DNA from: Ananas comosus
Lineage: Eukaryota; Streptophyta; Magnoliopsida; Poales; Bromeliaceae
Length of the DNA stretch: 64,000 nt
Assembly (NCBI RefSeq): GCF_001540865.1
Contig: NC_033631.1
Span: 9,617,133-9,681,132, forward strand
Direction of reading: 5' to 3'
Of the stretch, positions 1 through 11,574 are shown piece after piece. Position numbers and translations under genes: made by a program. The stretch's first letter is position 1. Each line of letters starts with the position of its first letter. The notes below the pieces were generated by a model. That model was not told the origin of the DNA. It saw only the letters and a list, made by a program, of their open reading frames with translations, and ran no database searches.

Positions 1-74
1 AGTTGTTTTGTTGAAATGGCGACGCGTTTAAACTTTAAAGTTAGAGAAATCAAATCTAAATCGATAATAGTGTT

Positions 75-240
75 TTTTTTTTTTTTTTTGAATGAGAGAA
101 AGATAGCATATTACTGGCTTCATTCATTTTTTTTGAAAAATAAATTTGGCTGAAAATATGAAATAATTAATTAAACTTCGAACTTAAAACCTCGAATGCC
201 AACCGTCAAGCTCTTTGCCACTTGCGCTAGAAACAGTCGA
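75..240 (-). repeat. tRNA-derived SINE, diverged copy
   Basis: Reads on the minus strand as a short element ending in a long A tract (a T run on the plus strand at about 69-88). The order matches the other copies here: a 5' GACTGTTTC-like start, the AGTGGCAAAG box-A-like stretch, a degraded box B, a conserved middle, then the A tail. No clear target duplication is visible. Confidence 0.7.
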
Positions 241-498
241 TCCAAATAAATAATATATAGTTGAGGCAAGTTTTTTTATATTTTTACCAAAACTTTATAG
301 AGCTATAGGGGATCTCATTTGGAAGTACATTAAAGGAGTTAATATCTGTTCTTTAATAAAATTTTACATAGGTATTTTAAATGGTATAAATTTTACTATT
401 AATTTTCACTTCCATTTTAGAACTTTTACCATTCGATTTCACACTTGCAAGTTGATTCCTTCTCTTAAAAATATCTATAACATATATAGAGAGAGAAA

Positions 499-757
499 GT
501 TCAGCTACTATACTTTTATAAATATAAATTTCTTTATATTCATAAGTTTTCTGCCGTTGCCATTAGATCTACATTTTGACTATTTTCATTCGTTAAATCA
601 TATTATTCAACCAACTACTTATTCAATTTTAAAAAATTACTATTATTTTAATCGGAGATCATTATCATTTTAACTGCATATCTTTTTATCCAATGACAAA
701 AAATTTATAAGTATAAAAAGATCAATACTTATAAGAGTATAATAACCCTAGCCTAGA
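499..757. mobile_element. Short MITE of the TA-microsatellite family
   Basis: The two ends are inverted copies (AGCTACTATACTTTTATA at the left; TATAAGAGTATAATA near the right). The middle matches the reverse complement of the elements at 2187-2394 and 30771-30980. It has no coding capacity. Confidence 0.6.
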
Positions 758-2110
758 AATGTTGAATATATGACCTGGCTTCTAGTAAAATTTGCAGAAA
801 CTAGATCGAAAAATCAGAAGCGATCCAGGCTCATTGGTCATGTCCATGCTTGCAAAAACCTACGTTAATTAAGATTAAACATGCGCATATAATTAGAGTA
901 CAATAGTAAGCATTTTTAAATGTTACTCTTATATATAACTTATGCACTGATACGTGGGAGTTCCTAAGAATTTCCCATATAATTTGATGAGTTGCACAAT
1001 ATTATACCAAATAGTGATAACAAATGATTTCCCACGTGAGTAGCTGATACACTGGATGTAGCAAATAATGACAACAAACAAATTGGGGACATGAAAGCAA
1101 ACGTCTAATGCAAAATCTACACACATTATGAAAGGAACTTTTGCATTCTACATTTAGGCGATAATTTGCTAAATTCTTTCACTTAATAGGGAAAAATGCA
1201 TATTTTTCATATTTGGATGGTATTTTAAAAGTATGTAATGTATTTTAGCCAATTTTTGCTAATTTAAAATTTAGATTATAAACTCTAAATTTATCATCCA
1301 AAATCGTATTGAGATTATGATTTTAAGATTAGGACAAGAAACTAATTACACAGCTTACCAAACTGCCCAATAAGATATGGCTAAGGAGCTATAAAACAAA
1401 GCGGTCAGCATTCTTCTGGGGGACTAACAATAGTGCAAGCACTCCTGCTGTTAGCAGACAAAACTGCAACTTGGCACGTAGCGCCCTTCGAATGGTTCGT
1501 CTTTTAAGTAATTAGCTTAAAATTTGTATCTGAAAAATTATCAAATTACTTAAATTAAATAAATTAAAAAATTAAATAATAAAATTAAAATTTTTTAAAA
1601 AAAATTAGATAGTCGAATTAAAAAATTTTATAAATAATTTTATAGTTTAGATAAGTTTTATATATTTTTACCTAAAATATATATATTGGACAAAATCTTT
1701 CCATACACATATGGCAGTTTCANATTGAGTACTGGGAGATTGAGAAATTGTTGACCTGTAATTGTTTTCCTGTTGGGAGCCATTTATTTATTTCATTTGG
1801 CACAAATTATAGAAATATTAATTGGAAATTTGTGGTTTTGGTGCATTCCTTAATGATGATGGTGCTTCAGAGATGATTTTGTTGTGTTGCATGTGGACAA
1901 AAGAGTACTATAAAAAAAAAAAAAAAGGAGGCAGAGGATGCAGAAGACCAAGGGATTGGTCAAAGGAATCTCCTCCCAAATTTTACAGTTTTGCCACCAT
2001 GTTTCTGTTTTTCTGCGGATTTGGTGGGGATAGTGTACTGTTGAGGAAGGAGGTCTTGTCCCCTTTTAGGCAGATCCACTCTTTTAACTCTTCCAAATAA
2101 TAATATAAGA

Positions 2111-2111
<1 letters not shown>
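758..2111. other. AT-rich intergenic DNA, no gene seen
   Basis: No reading frame here shows a recognisable domain, splice pattern or codon bias. A more GC-balanced patch lies at about 1380-1500 and a purine-rich patch at 1915-2000. An unresolved base is at about 1723. Confidence 0.5.

Positions 2112-2186
<75 letters not shown>
2112..2186. repeat. (TA)n microsatellite
   Basis: A nearly perfect run of about 37 TA units that borders the MITE starting at 2187. Confidence 0.95.
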
Positions 2187-2188
<2 letters not shown>

Positions 2189-2394
2189 CTGAGCTCCTAT
2201 CTTGTAGATTCGTGACTGTTGGATTAAGAGATGTGCGGTTAGGATGATGTAGAATCTCTATGGTTGAGCGGGTAATTGGCTGAATAATATGATCTAATGG
2301 ATGAAAATGATTAAACGGATAGATCTAACGATAAAAAATTTACAAGTATCAAGTGTTTGGTACTTTTACCAGCACCATAGCTGAACTATATTAT
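2187..2394. mobile_element. Short MITE in a TA microsatellite
   Basis: Starts right after the (TA)n run with CTGAGCTCCTATC and ends with ATAGCTGAACTATAT before more TA repeats. The interior matches the element at 30771-30980 (GGATTAAGAGATGTGCGGTT and the GATCTAACG stretch). Confidence 0.65.
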
Positions 2395-2896
2395 ATATAT
2401 CATATTATTGAATGAACGAACACATTCCCAATTGTACAATTTTTGATCTCACTGTCCATCAGATAGCGAGAAATCTAATCCAGAGAGGGATAGATCATCT
2501 GATACAAAGATATTTCTTCAAACAAGATAATCTCACCGTCCATTTGAGAACGAAATACATCCGATCACCCATACAACAGCGGATCCAATTAACAGACAGA
2601 GAGTATTATATAATGGACAATCAGATCATCTGGTGCGCATAAAACTTTTGTAAAATACCTGCCAAAATAGAAAGAATGGGACCCATCCAAATTGCAGCCA
2701 CGCCATGCCGGTTTTGTTGTGGGGGTGTCAGAGGTCTCGCAGAAAAGCGGGTGTGGTCTCGTCCCAAACCCACTACTTTTTCATTTTGGTTTTCTTTTTA
2801 CTCTTTTTTTCTTTTTCATTTATTTGTTTCTTCTTCATCTTCTTCTATCCATCCTTTTCATGTCTTTTCTTTCACCTACTCTAATCACACCATTCT
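2395..2896. other. Intergenic DNA with a pyrimidine-rich tract
   Basis: Contains a GC-balanced patch (2675-2775) followed by a T/C-rich tract (2780-2880). The overlapping short open frames look like chance frames through the pyrimidine tract, with no recognisable protein. Confidence 0.45.
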
Positions 2897-3040
2897 GCAG
2901 ACGATAGATAACACGCTACCCACTTCATTTATTTTACTTAGAAAATAAACTTAGCTAGAAATGTGAATCAACTAATATTCGAACTTGAGTCTCGGGTACT
3001 AACCACCAAACCCTTTGCCACTTGCTTTAGGGACGGTCAG
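2897..3040 (-). repeat. tRNA-derived SINE
   Basis: Minus-strand copy with the conserved order: GACCGTCCCTAAAGCAAGTG at the 5' side, a box-B-like TTCGAA core, and the ATAAACGAAG-like 3' part. The A tail is missing or degraded. Confidence 0.8.
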
Positions 3041-4223
3041 TATTAACTAACTATTGATTTTGTAGTTTAAGTTTGATATAATAGACTTTCTAGTTGTATA
3101 GAGTGACGAAAATAATTCTAATCACAGATAATAGGGCAATTTCATAGTAACTAAGTAGAACCGAGTAGCCACTACATAGTTAGAACAAAAATTTGCAAGG
3201 ATCCACTAATATTCTACTGTTGGCTAAACCCTATAAAATCGAGAAAAAAAAAAACCTTTAGTAGAAGATTCCAAATTATGTTTTTTTTTATGAGCCTGAT
3301 TCGCTGTCATATGCCAATTTGTCTTCATCCAAAAGTTATAATCATTTTATCGGATTTAAATTTTTTAGAAATTTTACATATCAAACGCAAACTCTTAAAT
3401 GAAGATAACATTAACACGTGCCAGCAGATTGAAGAGTCTCTATCCATATGTTATTTGGGAGCTCTTCACTAAAATTTTATCCAGATCATTACGATACCTG
3501 GCTCATTTCTCTTGTTTGGCCCAACTGAAGTTAATTTGGAAATAAATTCGAGAAATAAGTTTAGAAATAAATATAGAAAAATATGTCTCATGAATTTTAG
3601 AGCCTTGGCTAATAGTCTTTAAATTTTTAGTTTTTGATTATTAGTCTTTGTAGCCATTATTAAACTGTTAAACAGATTCTCCTATTCACATAAAATTACT
3701 AATTAAACAGTTATTCTCGACAAATATCTTACACATAATCTTGTGATGTGAAGCTTTCACACACAATAAAACTCATCTTTTCCATTCTGACGTTTAAAAA
3801 AAATAAAAATCGGAGGTGATTTAAATCGTGCTTCAGAACTTATGCTTTATATTCATTCCTCATAAAAAAAAAAGCATTTTTGATATGTTTAGATTTACAA
3901 AATGATATGGAAGACATACTATAAATATAGATTTTCATTTAGTAACTCGATCTACTAGAGGGAAATGGTTGATTTAACTATCCCATAAATTTTTAGAAGA
4001 TTTACTTGCCAAAATTAAAAGTTGAATAGGTTATTTGACAGTACTCGAAGTTTAAAAATATTTACATTATTTTTCAAAATGTCAATTAGAGTTTCTAAAG
4101 AAGTTTACTTTTTCAACTAAAATGTTATGTTCTAGCTAATAAAATTTGACTATAAGAAAAGCAGTATATTGAAATTTTAGGTTCTATTTAAGTTGCCCAA
4201 ACAAAGATCACACATTAGAGTTG
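3041..4223. other. AT-rich intergenic DNA, no gene seen
   Basis: A mostly A/T stretch with short open frames only. One isolated G-box core (CACGTG, 3415-3420) has no gene nearby. Confidence 0.5.
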
Positions 4224-4651
4224 TGAAAGAGGCAACTCTCTCTCTCTCTAATAGAACATTTTAGAATGTTCTGTCCTTTTCCAATTCTCTACTAGCTAAT
4301 AGAGTCCTCTATAAAACTCTAGGAACAAGGTGCTCTCTACTTGCTAATAGAGCACTTTAGTGAGTTCTAGAAACAAGTACTCTAGAATATTCTAGAGTGC
4401 TTATGTAGGTAGATTGGAGGCCTATAAATAGGTGTGAGGCCTCCACACCAAGTGTGCTTGGAGAGTGAAGAGTGAGATATAGTGAAGTAAGGATGTGAGT
4501 GGTGATGTGAGGTGAGAAAGTGTTGTGAAGTGTAGTGAAGTAGTGAAGTAAGTGTGTGAGGTTTGTAATCTTATGCGTGTATGTGAATGAGAGTTATTTT
4601 GTATGTAATAAAGAGAGTTTTATTATTAGCGGGGTATGCCAATATTCAACA
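4224..4651 (+). mobile_element. Solo LTR of a retrotransposon
   Basis: A 428-bp segment starting TG and ending CA, flanked by a perfect 5-bp target duplication AGTTG (4219-4223 and 4652-4656). Inside are a TATA-like CCTATAAATAGG near 4420-4432 and an AATAAA near 4607, in the right order for a U3-R-U5 layout. No internal retroelement coding region lies beside it, so it is best read as a solo LTR left by recombination. The superfamily cannot be assigned from the LTR alone. Confidence 0.75.
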
Positions 4652-4652
4652 A

Positions 4653-4762
4653 GTTGTCCATCTCATTTCCTAGTATAAAAATTTTGCATCTTAACCAAAA
4701 CATTAGAGTTGTCCATCTCATTTCCTAGTATGAAAATTTTGCATCTTAACCAAAACATAAGA
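4653..4762. repeat. 55-bp tandem duplication
   Basis: Two direct copies of a 55-bp unit (4653-4707 and 4708-4762), nearly identical. The unit begins GTTGTCCATCTCATTTCC. The sequence before the LTR matches the end of this unit, so the LTR landed at its edge. Confidence 0.9.
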
Positions 4763-4996
4763 CCTGATTATTTACAATAGGAAAAATGAAAAAAGAAAAT
4801 ACTATATTAATCTCAAACTTGAACCAAAGTTTGTCTCATCCCTTAAATTTTCATTTTTAAGAAGTATTATCTTGTAAAATATAGTTTTTCTTTCTTTCTT
4901 TTTTTTCCAACTCTTGTATTTTATTTTTATTTTTGTAATTGCGCACCAAATAGTGCAAACTTTTTAAAACATCAATTTTTTAAAAAAGCTAAATTA

Positions 4997-5541
4997 CACT
5001 TTTGGTCCTCAACCTTGACACTTGGCCTGCAAACTTTAATTTGTTCTTTATAGCATTTGGTTAGGGGATAGGAATAGGCCTTTATCCCCCCTTTATACCC
5101 AAATGCTAATTTTTTATCCGAGAATAGTAGTTCTCGGTTATCCCCACCAACACCTCCATTTTCTATATAAAACTACCTAAAATTGTTCTTATCCCCGGAA
5201 ACAATCCAATTTTCATCCAAACACTATTTTTCTTATCCCCATACTTGTACCTATCCCTGTAATAGCTAGTTCTTGCTTATACCCGAACCAAACGGTAAAA
5301 GTTTTTGTACGAAATTCTTACAACCACATACTACAACCTAATTTATTTAACTAAATGTTGACATGTTGCTGATACATAACTGATATGATATTTTAATTAT
5401 TGTCGTATCATTAATTACAATACCACTACAGCACTTCCACATTAATATTTAATTAACTAAATTAGATTGTGAAATTTGATTGAAATAAATTACAAAATGC
5501 AAACTAAAAATTACGGCAAATTAAAGTTTGAGGACCAAAAT
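4997..5541. mobile_element. MITE-like element with a second element nested inside
   Basis: The outer ends are inverted: CTTTTGGTCCTCAA at the left and TTGAGGACCAAAAT at the right. A second unit at about 5053-5296 has its own inverted ends (GCATTTGGTTAGG and CCGAACCAAACGG). Neither encodes a protein. Confidence 0.55.
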
Positions 5542-5545
5542 ATCA

Positions 5546-6734
5546 GCCTCATTACAGTATAAGGAACAGAAAAGTTATGTAGCCTTTTTTTTTTTCTTTT
5601 TTCTTTTTTCTTTTTTTCCTATCCTACTAATCGCGTTGAATGATAGCAGAAAATTAAGGCTAATGATAAACTATATAAATATTAAGAGGGTATCAAATAT
5701 TTGGATTTTTAATTGTGAGAGAGTAATTACAAAAATATCAACAGAGCTTTTTTTATTTGTACTTTGGCCTTTATTTTAGTAGTATCTCCTTGCTTGGATT
5801 TGGATGGAATCAACAATTAAAAACGATCTCTTTTTGTGATATATGAGAATATATTAAATATCAAAGAAGATGCAAAACAAATATTTGACACTATAAAAAG
5901 TATTTCGCAATTAGAATGCTTTGATCTTCCAAGCAAACTTAATTATTGTTTTACAACCAAAACAAAAATGTTTTTGAGTATTTTATAATATTAGTATTAT
6001 AGTTTATTGATATGTCGCAGAGCGTGTAATCAAAGACTCACACGTCACACATACCAATACATTAATAACCTATAAAAGCAGAATTTTGAATAATCTGTAC
6101 GTTCGTAACTTTATTTATGATCAAAACAAACAAGAATCACAACATATATACTTTTATAATCTAGAATGTTGTTCTTATAAATTTTTGATGCATCACCACA
6201 GTATTGTTATAAAAAATTTTAATTAATTCATGTGCATAATTTAGAAACATGGTATAGACTTATCAGTTTGAGATTATCGAATCAGATCAGGTCAAATCAT
6301 GTAACTAGCCAATCTAATGCTTTGAACTTTCCAAAAACTTTTTTTTTTTTTTATATCGCTCGCTCATTTTATTCTATATGATCCTATTAAACTTGAGCAT
6401 GCCCAACAAGTACATGGCATGCACCATACCAACCAACTAGCCTTTGTGTTGTGCATGTCTTAATTTGCATTTACATAATTAAATTATAATTATTGGCCAG
6501 TGAGTTTTCATTCAAACCCTAAGTACTCATCATCCTTAAATTAGTCTTTTTAATTATTTTTTTATTACTCATGATCATGCAAAAATGAGACGACCCTCAG
6601 ATGTATGTATCATACAATATCCAGGATTTTTTTTTTTCTTTATCAACTAATACATGCACTCATACTCTACTCAATCTCCACCTTTATAATTAAGCATTGC
6701 TTTGATAATTTAATAAAAAATTAGATAATGGATA
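5546..6734. other. AT-rich intergenic DNA, no gene seen
   Basis: Low-complexity A/T DNA with a pyrimidine run at 5585-5625. No open frame has a recognisable domain. Confidence 0.5.
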
Positions 6735-7145
6735 AGGCTTCCTCCACACGTGCCACATCTATAGCATCGTCCCCCCTAATGACACCTGTCTTAATAAAAA
6801 TCTCCTTAAGTACTGCTGGTACTAATCATTAATTATAGATAATCCATGCTGATTAATTAATTCGCACGAGTTATGTATATATGCAAAAGCACCTTATTTG
6901 TATTCACCAATTTTGTACTAATATTAATGAATTGTGCGCCCCGACACGTGCCACACTTGTAGCATTGTCCCCTGTAAACACACCTGTCTCATTAAGCGTT
7001 ACTACGATTATCCTAAAATATTTTCTTAAGTACGGTTGATACTAATCATTATAAGATAATCCATATTGATCATTATAGATGATAATTTGCACGAACTTGG
7101 TGCACAAAGCACCTTGTTTGATCCTATTCGCCAATTTTTTTCTCC
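6735..7145. repeat. Diverged tandem duplication with G-boxes
   Basis: Two related units of about 190-200 bp (roughly 6735-6930 and 6940-7145) share the order ACACGTGCCACA, TAGCAT.GTCCCC, ACACCTGTCT, TACTAATCATTA, AGCACCTT and TTCGCCAATTTT-like blocks. Each carries one CACGTG core (6747-6752 and 6945-6950). Confidence 0.7.
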
Positions 7146-7404
7146 TAATATTAAATTCCTCCATCATAATTAATAATCCTCCGGATTGAGCGGTTTTGTC
7201 ATTAAAAAAACCAATCAAATTATTAATTAATTATTATCAACACTGGGATAGAGTTGTTGTTACCGATAATGACACTAAATAAGTATTTAAAATAAGCATA
7301 TGGGATCAAATCACACAGCAGCATCCCCTCAACTAACGCCAATAATTAATTAATTTATGCAAAAGCCGCATTCTTAATCACGCGTTAATTAAAAGTTAAT
7401 TAAT

Positions 7405-7530
7405 ATTGCGATTGTTTACACGTGGGGCCCATCGGGGCCTCAAATTCGCTCTGTGTAGTGTACCGTACGATCCAGAAGGGGAAGGGGGTTTGACCAAGAT
7501 CCGATGTTCAAAGTACACGTGGCTGAACGA
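7405..7530. promoter_or_regulatory. G-box-rich, promoter-like GC patch
   Basis: Two further CACGTG cores (7419-7424 and 7516-7521), the first followed by GGGGCCC, lie in a locally GC-rich stretch. G-boxes and ABREs are established plant promoter sites. No gene follows on either strand, so this could be an orphan promoter or a remnant. The open frame crossing it (7406-7651) has no recognisable domain. Confidence 0.35.
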
Positions 7531-7651
7531 AAGCCACGAACGCGATTTCCAACAACTTACGTGCAAGAAAATAGCAACCCAGCTTGCCACTAAATGGATC
7601 CGGATTGGTGGAGCTCCGACCCGATTATGTTCAGATGATAAGAATAAGTAA

Positions 7652-8537
7652 AGATCAAAAATAAGAGAAAAAATAATTCATCCTGCTAAAAAATGGGACC
7701 AAGACGAGAAATTCATTTCTTGATCCATCTAATCTGTCAAAATTTTGCTTCAACTTTGATTCTTTTCAAATGAAACGGTAAATTATAATAAATATTTATA
7801 TATTACATATTTATTTTAACTGTCCAAAAAAATAGAGCAGGAGAAGGAAGAGTCGTTCGTCCTCCGATTCTGAGATAATAAACCCCATAAAATTTGAAAT
7901 TTTAAACGATTTCTTTTTTTTCTCTACAATTTTATGTGTAGGAATTTATGTCCATTGATAATAGAAAATTACTTCTAAGCATTTCATAATGTTGTTTTTA
8001 AATATTAAGCATGTGGTGCCAATTTTATTCATTTTTTTATTTTTTTATTTTTTCCGAAAACAACATAACACCATATAAAATTAGTTATCCCAATTGGCTG
8101 TACGTTATTCTACTGGTTTAACCTTTATTTAGCACTAATATTTAGACATAACAAATTAATATTAGTTATTTTCATGCATTATGTAACTTATCATATGATC
8201 AAATTTATACATACATGTAGTAACGTATTAGAAAAAACGAGTTGGGCCAAGTTGATTCAAAATTATTTTGGATCTTGAAATATTGGCCCGACCCATCTTA
8301 ATGTAATTTGAAAGGATGACCCTATTATATATTGTCACGCACATGTACAGTGGGGGTAGTGTTTGTTGTTCTAGGGGAAAAAATTTTGTATTTTTTTATA
8401 GTATTTCATTATTATTATTATAAGTAGAATCGGATTTTTTTGGCCTTAATTAATGCTTCGATTCAACTATTCAACCAATTTTTTAAAAACAATTTGTAAA
8501 TAAGAAATTATAGATTGAGAGGTATAAATTGCGAGAT
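7652..8537. other. AT-rich intergenic DNA, no gene seen
   Basis: No coding signal, RNA gene or clear repeat was recognised. Confidence 0.5.
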
Positions 8538-8553
8538 AAGAATAGAGATTTTG

Positions 8554-8707
8554 ACCGACTGTCCCAATCGCAAGTGGCAAAAGATTTGGTAGTTGATATC
8601 CGAGGTTCCGAGTTCGAATTCTAATTGATTCACATTTTCAGCTAAGTTTAATACTAAATAAAATAAATGAAGCGGATAACATACTATTTATTTCCCAGAA
8701 AAAAAAA
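8554..8707 (+). repeat. tRNA-derived SINE with target duplication
   Basis: Plus-strand copy starting ACCGACTGTCCC, with a box-A-like AGTGGCAAAAG, a box B GTTCGAATTC, and an A tail. It is bounded by a 16-bp direct repeat (AAGAATAGAGATTTTG at 8538-8553, repeated with one change at 8708-8723), the mark of target-primed insertion. Confidence 0.9.
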
Positions 8708-8844
8708 AAGAATAAAGATTTTGTTATTCGGTTGATTTTCATAACTATGTAATGTCTATAATATGAGTCACAACTTTTCATATATTTATATTTAAATTTT
8801 GAGGGATAAAGCTTAAGAGTTTTATGAATGAAGTCTTTCGCGCG

Positions 8845-9012
8845 CCACCAACCGTCTATGATGCAATTGACAAAAAAAAAAATATTGATGGTTGATATAC
8901 GAGGCTTTAATTTTCAAGTTAGAAAATAGGTTGTTCACGTTTTTAGTTAAATTTATTTATTAAAAAATAAATAAAATAGATAATACGGTAACTTTTACTT
9001 AAAAAAGAAAAA
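8845..9012 (+). repeat. Degraded SINE copy
   Basis: Same block order as the SINE at 8554 (ACCAACCGTCT start, GATGGTTGATATACGAGG, TTAGTTAAATTTATT), but with many changes and a degraded box B. Confidence 0.6.
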
Positions 9013-9167
9013 ACTGTGTACCAAATGTAGCTTTCACTATCTTCTTCTTTTTTTCTTTTTTTGTTTTAATGCTTGGACTACTTTAATGCTTGTTGGTCCA
9101 TCAATCTCAAAAATTTTCTTAACACAACTAGTACTTTCCCACATTTTAAAACATCCAAAGGGAATTG

Positions 9168-9310
9168 ACCGATGTCTTTAGCGCAAGTGGCAAAAAAGCT
9201 TACCCGAGGTTACAAGTTCATAGTCTATGTGCTTCACATTTTCAGCTAAGTTTATTTCTAAAAAATGAACGAAGCGAATAGAATACTATCTTTCTCTCTA
9301 AAAAAAAAAG
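9168..9310 (+). repeat. tRNA-derived SINE
   Basis: Starts ACCGATGTC, has GCGCAAGTGGCAAAAAAG, a partly degraded box B (AAGTTCATAG), the conserved TTCAGCTAAGTTTATTTC block and an A tail. The flanks share CATCCAA, a weak target-duplication candidate. Confidence 0.8.
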
Positions 9311-9579
9311 AACCATCCAAGCGGGGATTATGCTCCTGCTAATTTACTCAGTAATCGAAATAATAATTATTCGACTAGTCCTTTATTTATAGATTCAGAT
9401 TGAGAAATGCTAAGTCTACGATCTTAAGAGGTTGTAATTTTTATAACCCCCTAATTCTATAGCCAAAAGAATTTTAATTTTCTACTAAAAAAATAATAAG
9501 AAAGTTTTCACAACTTGATCCTTTCTGTTAGATGTGACTCGAAATCTACTATCGATTCAGGTTTGGGTTTACGACTCGC

Positions 9580-9864
9580 CGACAGCTTCGCGGTGCGNGT
9601 ACGGATCGGATCCGAAACCCGTTATGAGTTTTTTCTTTTCGTTTATCGTTTATGCCCTAGAGGCGTGTGATCGTGGTTGGTTGTAACCTGAAAAACTTTG
9701 TATTCCCTTTTCGTTCCATAGTGAAGAACTCTCCTCCCTCGCCCGTGGTTTTTCCCTACAAAGGGTTTTCCACGTAAATCTGTGTCTCTTTATTTTTCTG
9801 CTTGTGGTTTGATTGTTTTTGTGTTCGTCATTTCGTTTCCGTTTGTGCGTTTGTCGTAACACTT
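9580..9864 (+). mobile_element. LTR-retrotransposon LTR remnant
   Basis: GC-richer than its surroundings. It contains GGTTGTAACC, a GTGGTTTTTCCC block, CCACGTAAATCTGTG and a CGTTTGTCGTAACAC-like end, an arrangement typical of the R-U5 part of plant Ty1/copia LTRs. No matching second LTR or internal coding region is nearby. One base is unresolved at about 9598. The family assignment is inference. Confidence 0.5.
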
Positions 9865-10473
9865 TCGATTAATCAAATTGTAAGATTAAAACCCTAAAAC
9901 TTAAACCCTAAACCTAAAGGATTCAGATCAGTGAGTTGCACCTACCACCCTCAAATTTAAACCCAAAAAGAATTAATAAAGTAAGATACCACTCCCTCAA
10001 ATAATAATCATTTTTTTAGTATTCGGATAAACTTTTTAATTCACAATGTCTATTACATATCACTAGTTATTTTTTAAAAGAAAAAATACTACATGTGCAC
10101 CATTTTTAGTTAGTTTAATTATCCAAAAGTTGATAATTAAACTTCTTTTGAATTTTTGTTTTTTTAAAAATTGATAAGACCAGTGAGTGGATAAGCTAGC
10201 CCGAATAGGCTTAGACATAAGTCCCAATTAGGTTGGATCAAGTAACATAAATTGGACCAAAACACCAAAATTCCTACCATACTCAATTACAATCATGTTA
10301 TTTCAATGTTATTGTGGACATTGGTTTAATTAACAGATTTATTTGATTACCAACTCAAAAGACAATGAGAAAATAAATAGTTAAAATGGGAATTCGAACA
10401 ACAAAAAAAATAAGGACTAAGTGGAAATAATAATATCAATCTATCAAACCAAACACTACCAATATGAATGAGC
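9865..10473. other. AT-rich intergenic DNA, no gene seen
   Basis: Begins with a short CCCTAAA-rich stretch (9890-9917) and is otherwise unremarkable. Confidence 0.5.
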
Positions 10474-10625
10474 ACCGATCGTCTCCAATGCAAGTAACAA
10501 GGGGCTTAATATTTGGTATTCGAGCTTTTAAGTTCGAAGCGTAGTTACTTTATACTTTCAGCTAAATTTATTTTTAAAAAATGAACGAAACTAGTAGCAT
10601 GTTACATTCTTTTCAAAACATAAAT
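10474..10625 (+). repeat. tRNA-derived SINE, diverged
   Basis: Starts ACCGATCGTCTCC, then GCAAGTAACAAGG, GGTATTCGAG, a box-B-like AAGTTCGAAG, TTTCAGCTAAATTTATT and ATGAACGAAAC, in the same order as the other copies here. Confidence 0.75.
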
Positions 10626-11574
10626 AAAAAATTCCAATTTCTATTTGCCTTCTTTTCAAAATAAAAATAAATTATTCCGATTTCTATTTCAAGTTTCAAA
10701 TTCTTCAAACCAAATATGTTCTTAATTCTGACTCTGACTTCCCTTGATCTCCTCTTTGCTAGGTTTTCTCAAGAGACTATACAAGTCCCATTAATTAGTC
10801 ATTAATTAACTAATGCCTTTTTAAAATGTGAGCTCTTTCTCTACAATATTATCATATTTTTTAAATTTGAAATTGGAAAAAAAAATATATCGTTCTACCA
10901 AATCTATTGAGAACGTAATGCCACATCTACTTGCTGTGAATGCACCTAATTAATTGTATATTGTATACACACACACACTGTTCACTTTTGGCTTGTGTGT
11001 ATCATGTCAAAACTAGATATATTGAGGAATAATTATGATTTTTTAGAATAATGTACATTCTAATAATATCATTTATATTACAGCAAGAAAATAACTTTAG
11101 GACTTGTTCAGATGTAACAACAAATTATTTACTAATAGTTTGTGCATTATAAGAATTTTTCCTTGTCATCGCACGATAGGATTTTAATTTTAGCTTCTTA
11201 TAAAATTGCCATGCATAATTTGTTCAGATAATACATTTCATGTATAATGTGATTTATTATATTTCTAAACAATGATTCAAAGGTGGAACGAAATATATAT
11301 GTGTTTCTAAATATTTAATTATACTCTTTATGTATCCGCTATTATAAATTTCTCAAATAAGTAAGATGTTTATGCATCGTAGTCTTATTATTTTCTAAAT
11401 ATTAAAAATCAAAAAAGAGTTGTCTAAACCATTGGATTGAGATTGCACTCACCCTTTGATTAATTATAGACTTAAACATTTTTTTAAATCACAAAACTGT
11501 AGTACATAAGAATTACACAAACATTATAAGCAAGCATTCCTATAAATTAACACACTCCTCACAAAATAGTAATT
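10626..11574. other. AT-rich DNA downstream of the FAAL-like gene
   Basis: No coding region seen. The 3' UTR and polyadenylation site of the minus-strand gene at 11575 should lie in the right-hand part, but no decisive signal was chosen. Confidence 0.45.

Noticed and set aside
1822..2100. 92-codon plus-strand frame
   Set aside because: Lys run from an A tract, no domain and no supporting splice or promoter.
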